This document shows, piece by piece, positions 26,701-34,934 of a DNA stretch of 40,550 nt. Both the position numbers and the translations under genes were made by a program. This DNA comes from Chitinophagales bacterium (GTDB lineage: Bacteria > Bacteroidota > Bacteroidia > Chitinophagales > UBA2359). Within the stretch, counting starts at the first letter, position 1; each line of letters opens with the position of its first letter. The notes below the pieces were generated by a model. That model saw only the letters and a program-made list of their open reading frames with translations. It did no database searches and was not told the DNA's origin. Location: positions 1 through 40,550 of the forward strand of contig JAEUUX010000249.1 of NCBI GenBank assembly GCA_016787295.1. Direction: 5' to 3'.

Positions 26701-26886
26701 GGGTACTTTGATGGTATATTTGCCATCAAAATCTGTGACCGTTGCCACAGTAGCCCCAACTACTTTTACTGCACCGCCAATGACAGGCTCACCGCCACCA
26801 GTTACGGTTCCAGTAATGGTTCGTTGTGCAAACACTGCTGTACTAAACAGCACCGAAAGCAATACGAGTAAATAAAATTTCTTCAT
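23743..26886 (-). CDS. SusC/RagA-family TonB-dependent outer-membrane transporter
   Basis: A 1047-residue TonB-dependent transporter. It has a signal peptide (1-20, ending VFAQ), a carboxypeptidase-regulatory-like domain (~22-97, RTITGTVTGGGEPVIGGAVKV), a plug with the family signatures LDEVVVTALNIPRKEKTVGYA and PLFVVDGIPIDN, then a ~22-strand barrel ending RSIGFNLNFNF. It is the first gene of a four-gene operon with susD and two lipoproteins. Imports an oligomeric nutrient (glycan or peptide) with TonB energy. The promoter region (26887-27154) has only a weak TACCTTAG on the minus strand near 26970. Confidence 0.95.
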   Translation of the reverse strand: MKKFYLLVLLSVLFSTAVFAQRTITGTVTGGGEPVIGGAVKVVGATVATVTDFDGKYTIKVPTNYTTLEFSYLGYKTVQKVLDASNVVDVDLEEDAIGLDEVVVTALNIPRKEKTVGYATQDLDGGAFTKAREANVVNSLSGKVAGVNITNSSGAVGASTRITLRGAMSITGSNEPLFVVDGIPIDNKNYGTAGDGGGFDMPNGIADLNPDDIATISVLKGPAAAAIYGSRGGNGAILITTKKGSGLGKRGFGVSLNSSTTFENPLVLPNFQNSYGQGPDDEYFYWENGSTDDGGVDESWGPPLDAGLEFTQWNSQLNDGKPLPWISVPNNIRDFYDTGITTSNSIGFTGNNDLISYRLSLGAMNQKGIVPNTDYNRYNVGGNTDFNISSKIKAGISVNYSKALSNNLPTGGYDNENPVQQMIWSGRNVDFSLLKDYENLPLAPVGTAAEGTPLNWNNVFQNNPYWVLHTNLNQLDKDRLIGNVYASWSITKNLTLTAKTGADHWSSLVTERKAIGSNEYQNGYYREIGRRFTERNSDFLLTYKRDVSPDFSFTLSGGGNAMKTNYRFLSGEAPQLELPNLYNLQNIKAGSTPVLINEVQEFAINSLYGLAQLGFRDAIFLDLTGRNDWASVAALDNNSFFYPSAALSVIWTDLFEMDKKTFSFFKTRVSWARTGSMGPLTAYDTQQVYDFRDASFGTLPLAYDPDLLKNPNITPEFTNAFEAGFDVRLLQNKIRLDFTYYNQGGRDLIVPVEVSAASGYIKAYQNIADINNKGVEIKLGLTPVKNDDFTWDINLNWAKNTSEVVSLGDAESLILGGQWNMTLEARKGQPYGVIVGSYFARDENGNIIHADGLPQQAEGTKVLGNIQPKFTGGLGMDFRYKQISAGFLIDGKIGGSIYSMTNAWGRYSGVLAETIIGREGGIVGDGVMNVGTSDSPNYAPNNVVVTAESYNKAAYGNDIVEGSVFDASFIKLRQIVVGYQLPDKWFNKNIFNGASISLVGRNLAFLHRNAPHIDPETGFSSKIAEQGQEFGQLPSTRSIGFNLNFNF

Positions 26887-27154
26887 ACTTCGATTTTTGT
26901 GTTTGATAAATTATATTTAATAAGTTGAAAAAATTGAGGCGTATCACAAAAACAGACCGCTAAGGTAGGGGTATTTTTTAATTTACTGTAGCATTTGTCG
27001 CAAATTTTCTACAAATTTTATTATTCCTAATACATAAAAGACATTTTTGGCAGCTTTTTGGCGCTTTTTTACCAAAATTCGGCTAAAAGTTCGTAACTTA
27101 GCGGCTTTAAATAAGCTTATATCATTTTCTAATACTATTGATTAACATTTTTTT

Positions 27155-27862
27155 ATGACCAAGATTCTATTAGTAGAAGATGACCCTAATCTCGGTTCAA
27201 TGCTTCATGAATATCTACGTCTCAAAGAGTTTGACGCTACTTTGTGTGCCAACGGCAAAATTGGTTATGAGCGTTTTATGCAAACGTCATATGATATTTG
27301 TATTGCTGATGTAATGATGCCTGTGATGGACGGTTTTACGATGGTACAAAAAATTAGGGCGGTCAATAGCCTAATCCCTATTATCTTTTTGACAGCGCGA
27401 GACATGAAAGAAGATAAATTGGAAGGTTTTCGGATAGGTGCCGATGACTATTTGACCAAACCTTTTAGTATGGAAGAATTGTTGATGCGCATACAAGCTG
27501 TGCTGCGCCGTTGCGCTCCCAGCGCTCCTGCCACCGAAACCGAAGCTTCCATCGAAACCTATAAAATTGGGGATTATGTTTTTTATCCCTTACAACAAAC
27601 CTTATCTTACCACGATGCCGAACCTGTGCGGCTAACAACCAAAGAAACGGACTTGTTGATTCTGTTGGCACAGCACAAAAACGACGTACTGGAACGCGAC
27701 ACCGCTTTGATGCAGGTGTGGGGAAACGACAATTATTTCACTGCCCGAAGTATGGACGTGTTTATTACCAAATTGCGCAAACATCTTGCCAAAGACCAGC
27801 GCGTCGAAATCATTAACGTTCACAGCCGCGGATACAAACTTATTGATAACAATCTTACTTAG
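27155..27862 (+). CDS. OmpR-family response regulator
   Basis: A 235-residue two-component regulator. The receiver domain (1-120) has the acidic pair D9/D10, phospho-acceptor D52 (CIADVMMPVMDG), T80 and K102. A C-terminal OmpR/PhoB winged helix (~135-232) ends in VEIINVHSRGYKLI. It is close to RprY-type regulators of the Bacteroidota. No histidine kinase is adjacent. The gene is 27 nt upstream of an M43 protease on the same strand and divergent from the SusC operon, either of which it could control. Confidence 0.93.
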   Translation: MTKILLVEDDPNLGSMLHEYLRLKEFDATLCANGKIGYERFMQTSYDICIADVMMPVMDGFTMVQKIRAVNSLIPIIFLTARDMKEDKLEGFRIGADDYLTKPFSMEELLMRIQAVLRRCAPSAPATETEASIETYKIGDYVFYPLQQTLSYHDAEPVRLTTKETDLLILLAQHKNDVLERDTALMQVWGNDNYFTARSMDVFITKLRKHLAKDQRVEIINVHSRGYKLIDNNLT

Positions 27863-27889
27863 TAAAAAAGAAACCTTATATCTAAGCAA

Positions 27890-30061
27890 ATGAAAAAGTT
27901 TTTACTGTTGCCAATTAGTTGGCTGTTTTTTTTATCTACCATAATGGCACAAGATAATTTTCAGAAGTGCTATACAGACCAACTCATCGAACAAGGTCGC
28001 CAAAATCCAGAAATTGCTCAAAGAATGGACAATATTGAGCATTTCATTCAACAATGGGCGCAAGAACACCAAGATGATATGAACCGCCAACAAGAGGTGA
28101 TAACCATTCCTGTTGTAGTACACGTGGTGTATGCGAATACCGCTTCTAATATTAGCGATGCCAAAATTTATTCACAAATAGACGAACTAAACCGTATATT
28201 CCGACGTACCAACGCCAATGCTAATGAAACGCGCAGTATCTTTTTGCCAGTTGCTGCCGATGCCGAAATTGAATTTTGCATGGCACAACGCGACCCACAA
28301 GGTTTGCCCACCAATGGCATTACCCGAACACCCACTGACTCGACCAACTTTGAGACCGATGCGATGAAAAATAACAATACTGGTGGCAAAACAGGCTGGC
28401 CCACTAACCAGTACCTCAATATATGGGTAGTGAATCGTTTGCGCGGTGGCAATGTATTGGGGTATGCCTACATACCGGGCAATGCTCCTTCGCCCAGCGT
28501 TGATGGTTTGGCAATTGCCTACAATTGTTTTGGCACTATTCCACCTAACTTGCCCCAATATGGCAACGGCAGAACCGCCGCCCACGAAATCGGTCACTGG
28601 CTCGGTTTGTATCACCCTTGGGCAACAGGCAACGATGCAGGCGATTGTACCGACGACGATTTGGTAAGTGATACACCTCAAACATCAGACCCTAATTATG
28701 AATGTTCGTTCACGGCTAATAGCTGTGGTAGTGGCACATCTGATTTGCCCGATATGGTAGAAAACTATATGGACTATGCCACAGATCTTTGTCAAAATAT
28801 TTTTACTTTGGGGCAAAAAACGCGCATGAGGTCAGTGTTTTCGTTTAATGGATCTCGCTACAGTGTTTCTCAAAATGCCATTGCTTGTCAGCCTATTGAG
28901 CAAGGTCCCAACGATGCTGTTTTGTTGGAGGTAACTGCGCCCACAGGACCCAATAACTGCACCACAGTTTCACCCGTTTTGGAAATCCAAAACTTTGGGA
29001 CAATGCCGATTTTCTATATGATAGTTAACTATAGTATAGATGGTAGCCCCACACAACAATTTGAATGGATAAACGAAGCCAATCCTTTGCAGCCATTAGA
29101 TACACTTGTCCTCACTTTGCCGCCCACCAATACTATAGCCAATGGTATTGTGCATAGTCTTAGTTTTAATGTCACCAATGTCAATGCAGGCATAGATTTT
29201 TCTCCCAACAATAACACCAAAGACATTACTTTTGCGACTATTTCAGTGGGTGGAACTTTGCCTGTAGTAGAAGGATTTGAAAACACTTTTCCTGCCACAG
29301 CTTGGAGTCTTAATAATCCTGACGGAACAACCGCTGGCGTGGGTTTTGCCCAAACCAATACGGGTAACAATAGCTCCAAATCGATGTATATGCACAACTT
29401 TTTCTATACTGCTACCAACGCTATAGATGAAGTAGAGTTGCCACGTCTCAATTTTTCTACATATGAAACATTGTCACTTAATTTTGATGTGGCATATTGT
29501 TTGAAAAATATGGGTGACGAATCGGACATTCTCGAAGTGTTGGCTTCGAAAGATTGTGAACAAACCTACCAAACCATTGCCACATTCACAGGTGCCGATT
29601 TGGAAACTGTTGCTCCACAAAATAGTGAGTTCACACCCACCGCCGGGCAATGGCAAACAAAAACCGTTAACTTAAGCAACCTTTTGGGTGCAAAAAACGT
29701 CATACTTAAGGTTAGACAAACCCGCAAACAAGGAAATAATTTGTTCATAGACAATATAAACATCAATGGTAGCGTTATTGGCATGAACGCTATTGCTGCA
29801 CCCAAAGCACAACAAGTTCGTTTGTATCCCAACCCGAGTAGCCGCCAAGTGACCGTGACTATCGACCATGCGACGGCTGATGATGTCAACATTACTTTAT
29901 TTGACCAAACAGGCAAATTGATTCGCCAACAGCAACAAACTGTTCAAAGCGGTAACAATTCAGTACCGTTAGCTATAGACCAACTACCCAATGGCATATA
30001 TTTTGTGGTGGTACAGAGCAATACCCTCTATCATTCCGAAAAATTAGTTGTCTTACACTAA
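27890..30061 (+). CDS. Secreted M43-family zinc metalloprotease with T9SS sorting domain
   Basis: A 723-residue secreted protease and paralog of the one at 11422-13134. A signal peptide (1-21, ending IMAQ) is followed by a pro/catalytic region with VVVHVVYANTASN and the zinc motif HEIGHWLGLYH at 232-242, with ENYMDYA at 291-297 as Met-turn. Instead of a PKD domain it has a CARDB-like beta domain (~330-430) and a jelly-roll-like module (~445-630, VEGFENTFPATAW). The T9SS C-terminal signal is LYPNPSSRQVTVTIDH ... GIYFVVVQSNT. Its position 27 nt behind the response regulator suggests cotranscription. Confidence 0.92.
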   Translation: MKKFLLLPISWLFFLSTIMAQDNFQKCYTDQLIEQGRQNPEIAQRMDNIEHFIQQWAQEHQDDMNRQQEVITIPVVVHVVYANTASNISDAKIYSQIDELNRIFRRTNANANETRSIFLPVAADAEIEFCMAQRDPQGLPTNGITRTPTDSTNFETDAMKNNNTGGKTGWPTNQYLNIWVVNRLRGGNVLGYAYIPGNAPSPSVDGLAIAYNCFGTIPPNLPQYGNGRTAAHEIGHWLGLYHPWATGNDAGDCTDDDLVSDTPQTSDPNYECSFTANSCGSGTSDLPDMVENYMDYATDLCQNIFTLGQKTRMRSVFSFNGSRYSVSQNAIACQPIEQGPNDAVLLEVTAPTGPNNCTTVSPVLEIQNFGTMPIFYMIVNYSIDGSPTQQFEWINEANPLQPLDTLVLTLPPTNTIANGIVHSLSFNVTNVNAGIDFSPNNNTKDITFATISVGGTLPVVEGFENTFPATAWSLNNPDGTTAGVGFAQTNTGNNSSKSMYMHNFFYTATNAIDEVELPRLNFSTYETLSLNFDVAYCLKNMGDESDILEVLASKDCEQTYQTIATFTGADLETVAPQNSEFTPTAGQWQTKTVNLSNLLGAKNVILKVRQTRKQGNNLFIDNININGSVIGMNAIAAPKAQQVRLYPNPSSRQVTVTIDHATADDVNITLFDQTGKLIRQQQQTVQSGNNSVPLAIDQLPNGIYFVVVQSNTLYHSEKLVVLH

Positions 30062-30084
30062 AAAAAGCCATTTTCATTCTATAG

Positions 30085-30121
30085 CATAGCGCGTCAATAC
30101 CCAAAACATTGGCGCGCTATG
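30085..30121 (+). terminator. Terminator after the M43 protease
   Basis: A 14-bp stem with one G-T pair (CATAGCGCGTCAAT / ATTGGCGCGCTATG) followed by TTTATCTTATTATT, 24 nt past the stop. Confidence 0.75.
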
Positions 30122-30168
30122 TTTATCTTATTATTCAATATACTTTTACAAAAACATAGTCAGCATAT

Positions 30169-30906
30169 ATGAAACCCAGCACTCCTGTAGTACCTTACGA
30201 AAACATGAGTTTGAACAAGAAAGGGCAAATTGCCTTGATGTTCAATAATATTGCCAGCAGCTATGACCGTCTGAACCATCTTTTATCGTTGGGTATTGAC
30301 CGTTATTGGCGTTGGTATGGTATTCGGCAACTCAAAGATTTGCGCCCCCAAATTGTTTTAGATGTAGCCACCGGCACCGCCGACCTCGCCATTGCCGCTG
30401 CTCGCCAGTTGAAACCTTCATTGATTGTTGGCACAGACATTTCGGAGCAGATGTTGGTACATGGGCGCGAAAAAATTAAACACTTGCAATTGGACAAAAT
30501 AATTACCTTACAATTGGGTGATGCAGAAAATTTGGGCTTTCATGACAATAAATTTGATGCTATTACCGTTGCTTTTGGTGTGCGCAATTTTGAGAACCTT
30601 CACAAAGGCGTTAGCGAACTTTTTAGGGTGTTACGTCCCAAGGGCAGGTTGATGATATTGGAATTTTCTAAACCACAACTACCCATTGTTAAGCAGGTAT
30701 ACCAATTTTATTTTACACACATTTTGCCACGTGTGGGCAAATTGATTTCCAACGATAGCAGCGCCTATACCTACCTACCCGAATCGGTACAAGCCTTTCC
30801 TGAACGAGAGGCGTTTGTTAAAATATTATTACAAAACGGATTTAAAACAGCAACATGTATTCCACTAACTTTCGGTATTTGCTCGGTGTATATTGCCGAC
30901 AAATAA
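30169..30906 (+). CDS. ubiE: Demethylmenaquinone methyltransferase
   Basis: Performs the last step of menaquinone synthesis, SAM-dependent C-methylation of demethylmenaquinone (also called menG). It is a 245-residue class I methyltransferase. The N-terminal MFNNIASSYDRLNHLLSLGIDRYWR is the UbiE signature 1, the SAM-binding DVATGTADLAI is at 65-75, and FGVRNFENL is a second family mark. The 3' end overlaps the next gene, porT, by 52 nt. This adjacency is common in Bacteroidota. Confidence 0.96.
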   Translation: MKPSTPVVPYENMSLNKKGQIALMFNNIASSYDRLNHLLSLGIDRYWRWYGIRQLKDLRPQIVLDVATGTADLAIAAARQLKPSLIVGTDISEQMLVHGREKIKHLQLDKIITLQLGDAENLGFHDNKFDAITVAFGVRNFENLHKGVSELFRVLRPKGRLMILEFSKPQLPIVKQVYQFYFTHILPRVGKLISNDSSAYTYLPESVQAFPEREAFVKILLQNGFKTATCIPLTFGICSVYIADK

Positions 30907-31598
30907 GTGTTTTGTTTTTGCTATTGGGTTTGTGCAATAGCCATGATGTAGCGGCACAAATTCACAATATGGCAAAAAACGACAAGAAGAAAATCCACTT
31001 TGGTTTTTTGTTGGGCATGAACAATGCACGGTTTCGCATTACGCATGCCGACCAATTTACCTATCATGATAGCCTCAAAGTGGTGCAATCGCCCGCATCG
31101 CCGGGCTTCAATGTGGGCATCATTTCGGATCTACACATTGGCGAAAACACGGACATACGGTTTATTCCCACCTTGATTTTTGCCGAAAAAGACTTGGTAT
31201 ATTCACAAATTGCCGCTACTGCCGACGAAGAAGTGAAGCAAACAGTAGAGTCTATTTTGCTCAATTTTCCTTTGACATTCAAATACAAATCAGACCGTTT
31301 TTTCAACGAAAACTTTCGTTTTTATGGTTTAGTAGGTATACGATTTGATTGGGACTTGGCATCAAACTCAAAAGCTCGGCGTGCAACCGATATTGTGAAG
31401 ATAGCGCCTTTTGATTTTTCGATAGAATATGGTGTGGGAACAGAATTTTATTTCCCCAGTTTCATTCTTTCGCCCGAAATCAGGATTACGCGCGGTTTGC
31501 CCAATTTGTTTGTGCCAACCGAAAACTACCAGTATTCCGATGTGTTGCGCTACCTCAAATCGAGCTATCTAACTTTTTCTTTGCAGTTTGAGGGGTAG
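30855..31598 (+). CDS. porT: Type IX secretion outer-membrane protein PorT
   Basis: A 247-residue outer-membrane beta-barrel needed for type IX secretion, which would export both M43 proteases here. The signal peptide (roughly 14-34, ISVLFLLLGLCNSHDVAAQ) requires a start at or near 30855. Any later ATG falls after it, so the 52-nt overlap with ubiE appears real. Barrel strands include IHFGFLLGMNNARFRI, FNVGIISDLHI, DIRFIPTLIFAEKDLVY and a final SSYLTFSLQF. The ubiE-porT order matches that of other Bacteroidota. Confidence 0.88.
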   Translation: MYSTNFRYLLGVYCRQISVLFLLLGLCNSHDVAAQIHNMAKNDKKKIHFGFLLGMNNARFRITHADQFTYHDSLKVVQSPASPGFNVGIISDLHIGENTDIRFIPTLIFAEKDLVYSQIAATADEEVKQTVESILLNFPLTFKYKSDRFFNENFRFYGLVGIRFDWDLASNSKARRATDIVKIAPFDFSIEYGVGTEFYFPSFILSPEIRITRGLPNLFVPTENYQYSDVLRYLKSSYLTFSLQFEG

Positions 31599-31610
31599 TT
31601 TTTGTTAAAT

Positions 31611-31641
31611 AACCCGTATAATGTTTGGTTTTATGCGGGTT
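31611..31641 (+). terminator. Terminator after porT
   Basis: An 11-bp stem with one T-G pair (AACCCGTATAA / TTATGCGGGTT) followed by GTTTTTTT, 12 nt past the stop. Confidence 0.85.
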
Positions 31642-31718
31642 GTTTTTTTGAGGGAGGAGTTTATTGTAAAATCCCGAGTTCGTGCTTGCCAATAACTAAG
31701 CACTCAAAAATCAGACAA

Positions 31719-32038
31719 TGCCAAATAAAATATTGTTTTTTTACTTATCAGCCTTTGGATTGTAATGCCTTCTTGTTGTGCTTTGCAAAGAAAAAGTGTG
31801 CCTACAGGCAGGGTCAAAACAGTTTTTAGCAATGGAGAAACTTGTATAGCTCACTACAAAAAAGGAGTTCGGCATGGAAAGGTAACTTTTTTTCGCACAG
31901 ATGGAGTAAAATACCTAATCCAAATATTACGAAAACGGAATATTGCTTCGAGAGACATGGCATTCTCCTAAATGGCAAAATAGCATATTTGAGAAAATGC
32001 ATGTAATTTGTCGGCGGTTAGATGGTGAAAATCCGTAG
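31719..32038 (+). pseudogene. MORN-repeat lipoprotein, broken by two frameshifts
   Basis: Read across two single-base shifts, this ~107-codon gene gives a lipoprotein signal (MPNKILFF-LLISLWIVMPSC), then KTVFSNGETCIAHYKKGVRHGKVTFFRTDG and, after the second shift, YYENGILLRETWHSPKWQ to a stop at 32036. The content is MORN_2/YwqK-like, as in the intact lipoprotein at 36721-37077. The first shift is in a 7-T run (31736-31742; eight T would restore the frame). The second is in AAA at 31922-31924 (two A would restore it). Decay, phase variation or base-calling errors in homopolymers all remain possible. It begins the accessory island. Confidence 0.65.
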
Positions 32039-32052
32039 TTAAATAATTTTTT

Positions 32053-32493
32053 ATGAAAAAAAATATCATTAAATTAATTTTGTTATTGTTACCTTTTACA
32101 GGATATACTCAAAATTCTTTTAATACAGAAAAAAATGATAGCACAAATATTTATTATTTTGTGATAAAAGAATTTTGTAAAATACATGCCAATTATGGTG
32201 ACACTTTGTTCATAGAAAAAGAGCGAATGAATATAAGCAATTTGCCAAATAATATATCAGGAGTAATTATTAAATATCTTGATATTGGTAATATATCTCA
32301 CTTAACAACTAAACGTAAAACAATTAAGTTGTATAGAATAATTCCTTTAAGATTTGAAGAAAGTGGTTTTTTTATTAACATAATACAGTTTGATGTTAGT
32401 AGAAAAAGAAAATCTTTGTTCTATCACAATAGAGATGGCAAATCATTTCATTTTAAGTATGAATGTGGTAAGGGCTTAACCTATATTCCATAA
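32053..32493 (+). CDS. Secreted protein of unknown function
   Basis: A 146-residue protein with a signal peptide (MKKNIIKLILLLLPFTGYTQ) and an AT-rich, Asn/Lys/Ile-rich body unlike the housekeeping genes to the left. I recognise no domain. Strands such as NNISGVIIKYLDIGNISHL and KTIKLYRIIPLRFEESGFFINIIQFDV suggest an alpha/beta periplasmic protein. It starts 14 nt after the broken MORN lipoprotein. In this setting a periplasmic immunity protein is a reasonable guess, no more. Confidence 0.6.
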   Translation: MKKNIIKLILLLLPFTGYTQNSFNTEKNDSTNIYYFVIKEFCKIHANYGDTLFIEKERMNISNLPNNISGVIIKYLDIGNISHLTTKRKTIKLYRIIPLRFEESGFFINIIQFDVSRKRKSLFYHNRDGKSFHFKYECGKGLTYIP

Positions 32494-32562
32494 TCACAGA
32501 AGGCACTCCCTACTTTACAACTATTTTATTGTTTTTTCTAAAATAATATTCTATATAATACC

Positions 32563-33069
32563 ATGAAAACAAGACGGCAAATACTAACTACAAAAGTATA
32601 TGGCAAGATTTACAAAGAAAAATATCTTGCTGAATTAAGGGCTTCACTTACTGTACCTGTAGACGAAAATCGTTTTATGAGTGTGGAAGACACTGACTGT
32701 TTTATGAATGATAAACGAGAATATGGACGGACAATGAAAGCAACTGTGCCTTTTCTTGATAAAATAACATTGCTAAAAGAAGTTATTGCTAGTATTTATG
32801 ACATAGATACCAATCCGATTTTATATTGGACGAGTTATTCAGAGTATTGCGGTGTGTATATTATGCCTTCCATAACAGCCTTTAACTCCGATTTTGATGA
32901 TTTTTATATAGGTGGAGGACTTATAGCACTTCTATCTTTCGACCAATCTAATAAAATGCTATTGGATTTTTATGACGAAGATGGGGGCGATTGGTTAGAT
33001 ATCGAAGTATTCGGTACTTTGTGGTGTTCTGCCATATCAGACATAGCTGATTTTGAACAAAAAATATAA
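32563..33069 (+). CDS. Unknown protein, candidate immunity protein
   Basis: A 168-residue cytosolic protein, acidic in its C-terminal half (NSDFDDFYIGGGLIALLSFDQSNKMLLDFYDEDGGDWLDIEVFG). I cannot assign a family. It has no signal or membrane segment. Low GC, small size, acidity, and its place among immunity-type genes agree with an antitoxin/immunity role. It ends 23 nt before the 420-bp inverted-repeat element, whose insertion may have removed a downstream partner. Confidence 0.6.
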   Translation: MKTRRQILTTKVYGKIYKEKYLAELRASLTVPVDENRFMSVEDTDCFMNDKREYGRTMKATVPFLDKITLLKEVIASIYDIDTNPILYWTSYSEYCGVYIMPSITAFNSDFDDFYIGGGLIALLSFDQSNKMLLDFYDEDGGDWLDIEVFGTLWCSAISDIADFEQKI

Positions 33070-33092
33070 TACTATGGAATAGTATATTTTCA

Positions 33093-33512
33093 CTCATGTT
33101 ACGCACTTGTTCAAAAAATGGAGTGTAAATTAACGACCATTTGCCGTTCCTCGAAATGCTATTATCGTAAATAACAAATGGTGATTCATCTTTTTTGCTC
33201 ACCCAAACAACAGCAAAAAAGCGTGTTCTTTTTTCGAGTGGATTCGTCCGGCGTGTTGTAATCTTTGCTTAATTTTGTGGTAGCAAGCAAAATCGTAGGC
33301 ATTTTGTCTGTTTTTCCACATTAGCTACCACAAAATGTAGGCAATCGTTGAGGCACTTTATCGCTTTTTGTCTGTTTAGCAGTGACTTCGATGCCTCAAC
33401 GACCGAAACAGCACTATTTCGGGTGACGAAAATAGTGTATGTGTAGGTGCGTTTTTATAATTGCTATTTTGTCAAAATAAACTGTTGCAGAACAGCAAGT
33501 GCGTAACATGAG
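33093..33512. mobile_element. 420-bp MITE-like element with 17-bp terminal inverted repeats
   Basis: CTCATGTTACGCACTTG at 33093-33109 is the perfect inverse of 33496-33512. The interior has no transposase or convincing ORF but several stems: CTTTTTTGCT / AGCAAAAAAG near 33190-33221, TTTTGTGGTAGC / GCTACCACAAAA near 33278-33336, GTTGAGGCA / TGCCTCAAC near 33343-33400, and an ATTT-loop stem CACTATTT / AAAATAGTG near 33410-33437. The flanks (ATTTTCA left, ATTTTTCA right) are similar but not an exact target duplication. A non-autonomous transposon is the best reading. A structured RNA is possible. Confidence 0.7.
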
Positions 33513-33552
33513 ATTTTTCACTAAGAGTACTCAGCCCAAATCTAATTATTAG

Positions 33553-33615
33553 TTAAAACAAGGGCAAATCAATGATTATATCTTTACCAATGTTGGTTTA
33601 TTAAACCCTAAATAA
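33553..33615 (+). pseudogene. Stranded toxin C-terminal tail
   Basis: A 20-codon open frame after a TAG reads LKQGQINDYIFTNVGLLNPK and stops at 33613. Positions 33557-33578 are identical to 39297-39318, the last codons of the Rhs tip gene at 38498-39319. It lies between the MITE-like element and the SUKH-like gene, so it is probably the 3' end of a lost toxin gene whose immunity partner survives downstream. Confidence 0.5.
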
Positions 33616-33651
33616 TCTTGTGTCTTATTTAAAATTTATTTGTATTTTCTT

Positions 33652-34257
33652 ATGATAAAATTTGATGTTTTATTATCTGAAATTTTTAATATACCATTAG
33701 CAGTTCAAGACGAAGTTTTTCTTTCGCAACTTACTTCTTTTGTTAAGGATAACGACTATCTTCAATTCATAAAACAAACCAATGGAGGTTATTATTATGA
33801 AATGAGTCTTCATATCTATGGTTTATTGCCTGAACTTAATAATGTATTTTTTATTAATAATGTATTAAAAGAAAAATGCAGTTTTTGGCGACCATCTTAT
33901 TTTTCGTTTGCTCAAGATATATTTGGGAATCAATTTGTGTTTTCTAATGGTGCGATATTGATGCTGAATCAAGAAACAGGAGCAGAAGAGCAAATGGCAA
34001 CATCTTTTTTAGAGTGGATTACAGTCATTACCACAGACCCGACGTTTTATACTGGAAACGTATTTGCTAATCTACTTACAAATAAAAAAGTAACTCGACT
34101 ATGCCCTAAAATTCCGTTTGTATTGGGCGGTGTTTATGAAGAAAGTAATTTATACTCTGTCGAATTTCCTAGATACATTGAGTTTTATTCTGATATAGAA
34201 CAGCAAATTCGTGGCATTCCAGATGGAACAACATTTGTTTTTTCTATTGAGGAATAG
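33652..34257 (+). CDS. SMI1/KNR4 (SUKH)-like immunity protein
   Basis: A 201-residue protein from the ATG at 33652; a TTG at 33640 would add four residues. FIKQTNGGYYYEMSLHIYGL near 40-60, FAQDIFGNQFVF near 84-95 and SFLEWITVITTD near 119-130 are the layout of SUKH-superfamily proteins, which neutralise polymorphic toxins in Gram-negative and Gram-positive bacteria. The C-terminal ~60 residues (IPFVLGGVYEESNLYSVEFPRYIEFYSDI) also fit larger members. It follows the stranded toxin tail by 36 nt, so it was probably the immunity gene of that toxin. Confidence 0.7.
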   Translation: MIKFDVLLSEIFNIPLAVQDEVFLSQLTSFVKDNDYLQFIKQTNGGYYYEMSLHIYGLLPELNNVFFINNVLKEKCSFWRPSYFSFAQDIFGNQFVFSNGAILMLNQETGAEEQMATSFLEWITVITTDPTFYTGNVFANLLTNKKVTRLCPKIPFVLGGVYEESNLYSVEFPRYIEFYSDIEQQIRGIPDGTTFVFSIEE

Positions 34258-34324
34258 AATGGACGGAGTGTTAAACTTCGTTTCTAATAACCCCTTCTCT
34301 CTCCAATCCTCAAAAAACAAAATC

Positions 34325-34356
34325 TCTAACAATACAGGAAGGAGTTTGTATCTTTG
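34325..34356 (+). promoter_or_regulatory. Degenerate copy of the Rhs-module promoter
   Basis: CAATACAGGAAGGAGTTTG then TATCTTTG (34349-34356) matches the promoter of the three Rhs modules, but the -33 TTTG has become TCTA. It precedes the Imm33-like gene. This suggests that gene was once part of such a module, with the RHS/toxin portion lost. Confidence 0.5.
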
Positions 34357-34430
34357 TGGTGTTTTTAACCATTTCACTGCACCCCCGACTCGCAAATAAG
34401 CAAATGGCAGTAGGTAGACACAAAAAAAAC

Positions 34431-34793
34431 ATGGATTTAACTAACAAACAAAAAAGCATTTGTCATAAATATAATGCTAAATTTTGGGCATTATCGGAGA
34501 ACCTAAAGGTCGGTATTTCTACCAATGTTAAGTTGGGGATAGAACCTATCAATGGTTTACGGATTTTACCAGAAGGTGATACAACAGGTTGGTATATTTG
34601 GGCAGGAGAAGAATTATTGCAAGACGATGACTTTTTTCTACCTCTACATGTTGAACATATTAAGGATTGGTGTCCAAAAGTGCTGAAATTTTTGGGTTTA
34701 CCGCCAGGATATCGTTTTTTAATTGCTAACAATTATGAAGATGTTTGGTATGATGCGTCTTTGCTATGTCCAGAAAATACTGAAGACGCGTAG
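34431..34793 (+). CDS. Imm33 (DUF2185)-like immunity protein
   Basis: A 120-residue cytosolic protein from the ATG at 34431. In-frame starts at 34404 and 34356 are possible, but the added residues look non-coding and overlap the degenerate promoter. The block [27 protein letters not shown] ... [32 protein letters not shown] is what I associate with DUF2185/Imm33 proteins of polymorphic-toxin loci. No toxin gene precedes it here. Confidence 0.65.
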   Translation: MDLTNKQKSICHKYNAKFWALSENLKVGISTNVKLGIEPINGLRILPEGDTTGWYIWAGEELLQDDDFFLPLHVEHIKDWCPKVLKFLGLPPGYRFLIANNYEDVWYDASLLCPENTEDA

Positions 34794-34934
34794 CCCGAAT
34801 TCTTATAATGTCTCAGTTGTTAGATGGCAGTAGATACCAGAGTATGCATAAAAAACAAATTGAAATCAAAGAGTTCTTTTTATTTTAAAATACTTTGTTA
34901 AATACAATGTATTGTTTTTAAATTATGTAAAACA

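Noticed and set aside
31602-31829. 75-codon ORF after porT
   Set aside because: It overlaps the porT terminator and runs antiphase to the better MORN lipoprotein reading.
32948-33202. Minus-strand ORF over the left end of the 420-bp element
   Set aside because: It crosses the element boundary into the antisense of a coding gene; no start context or homology recognised.
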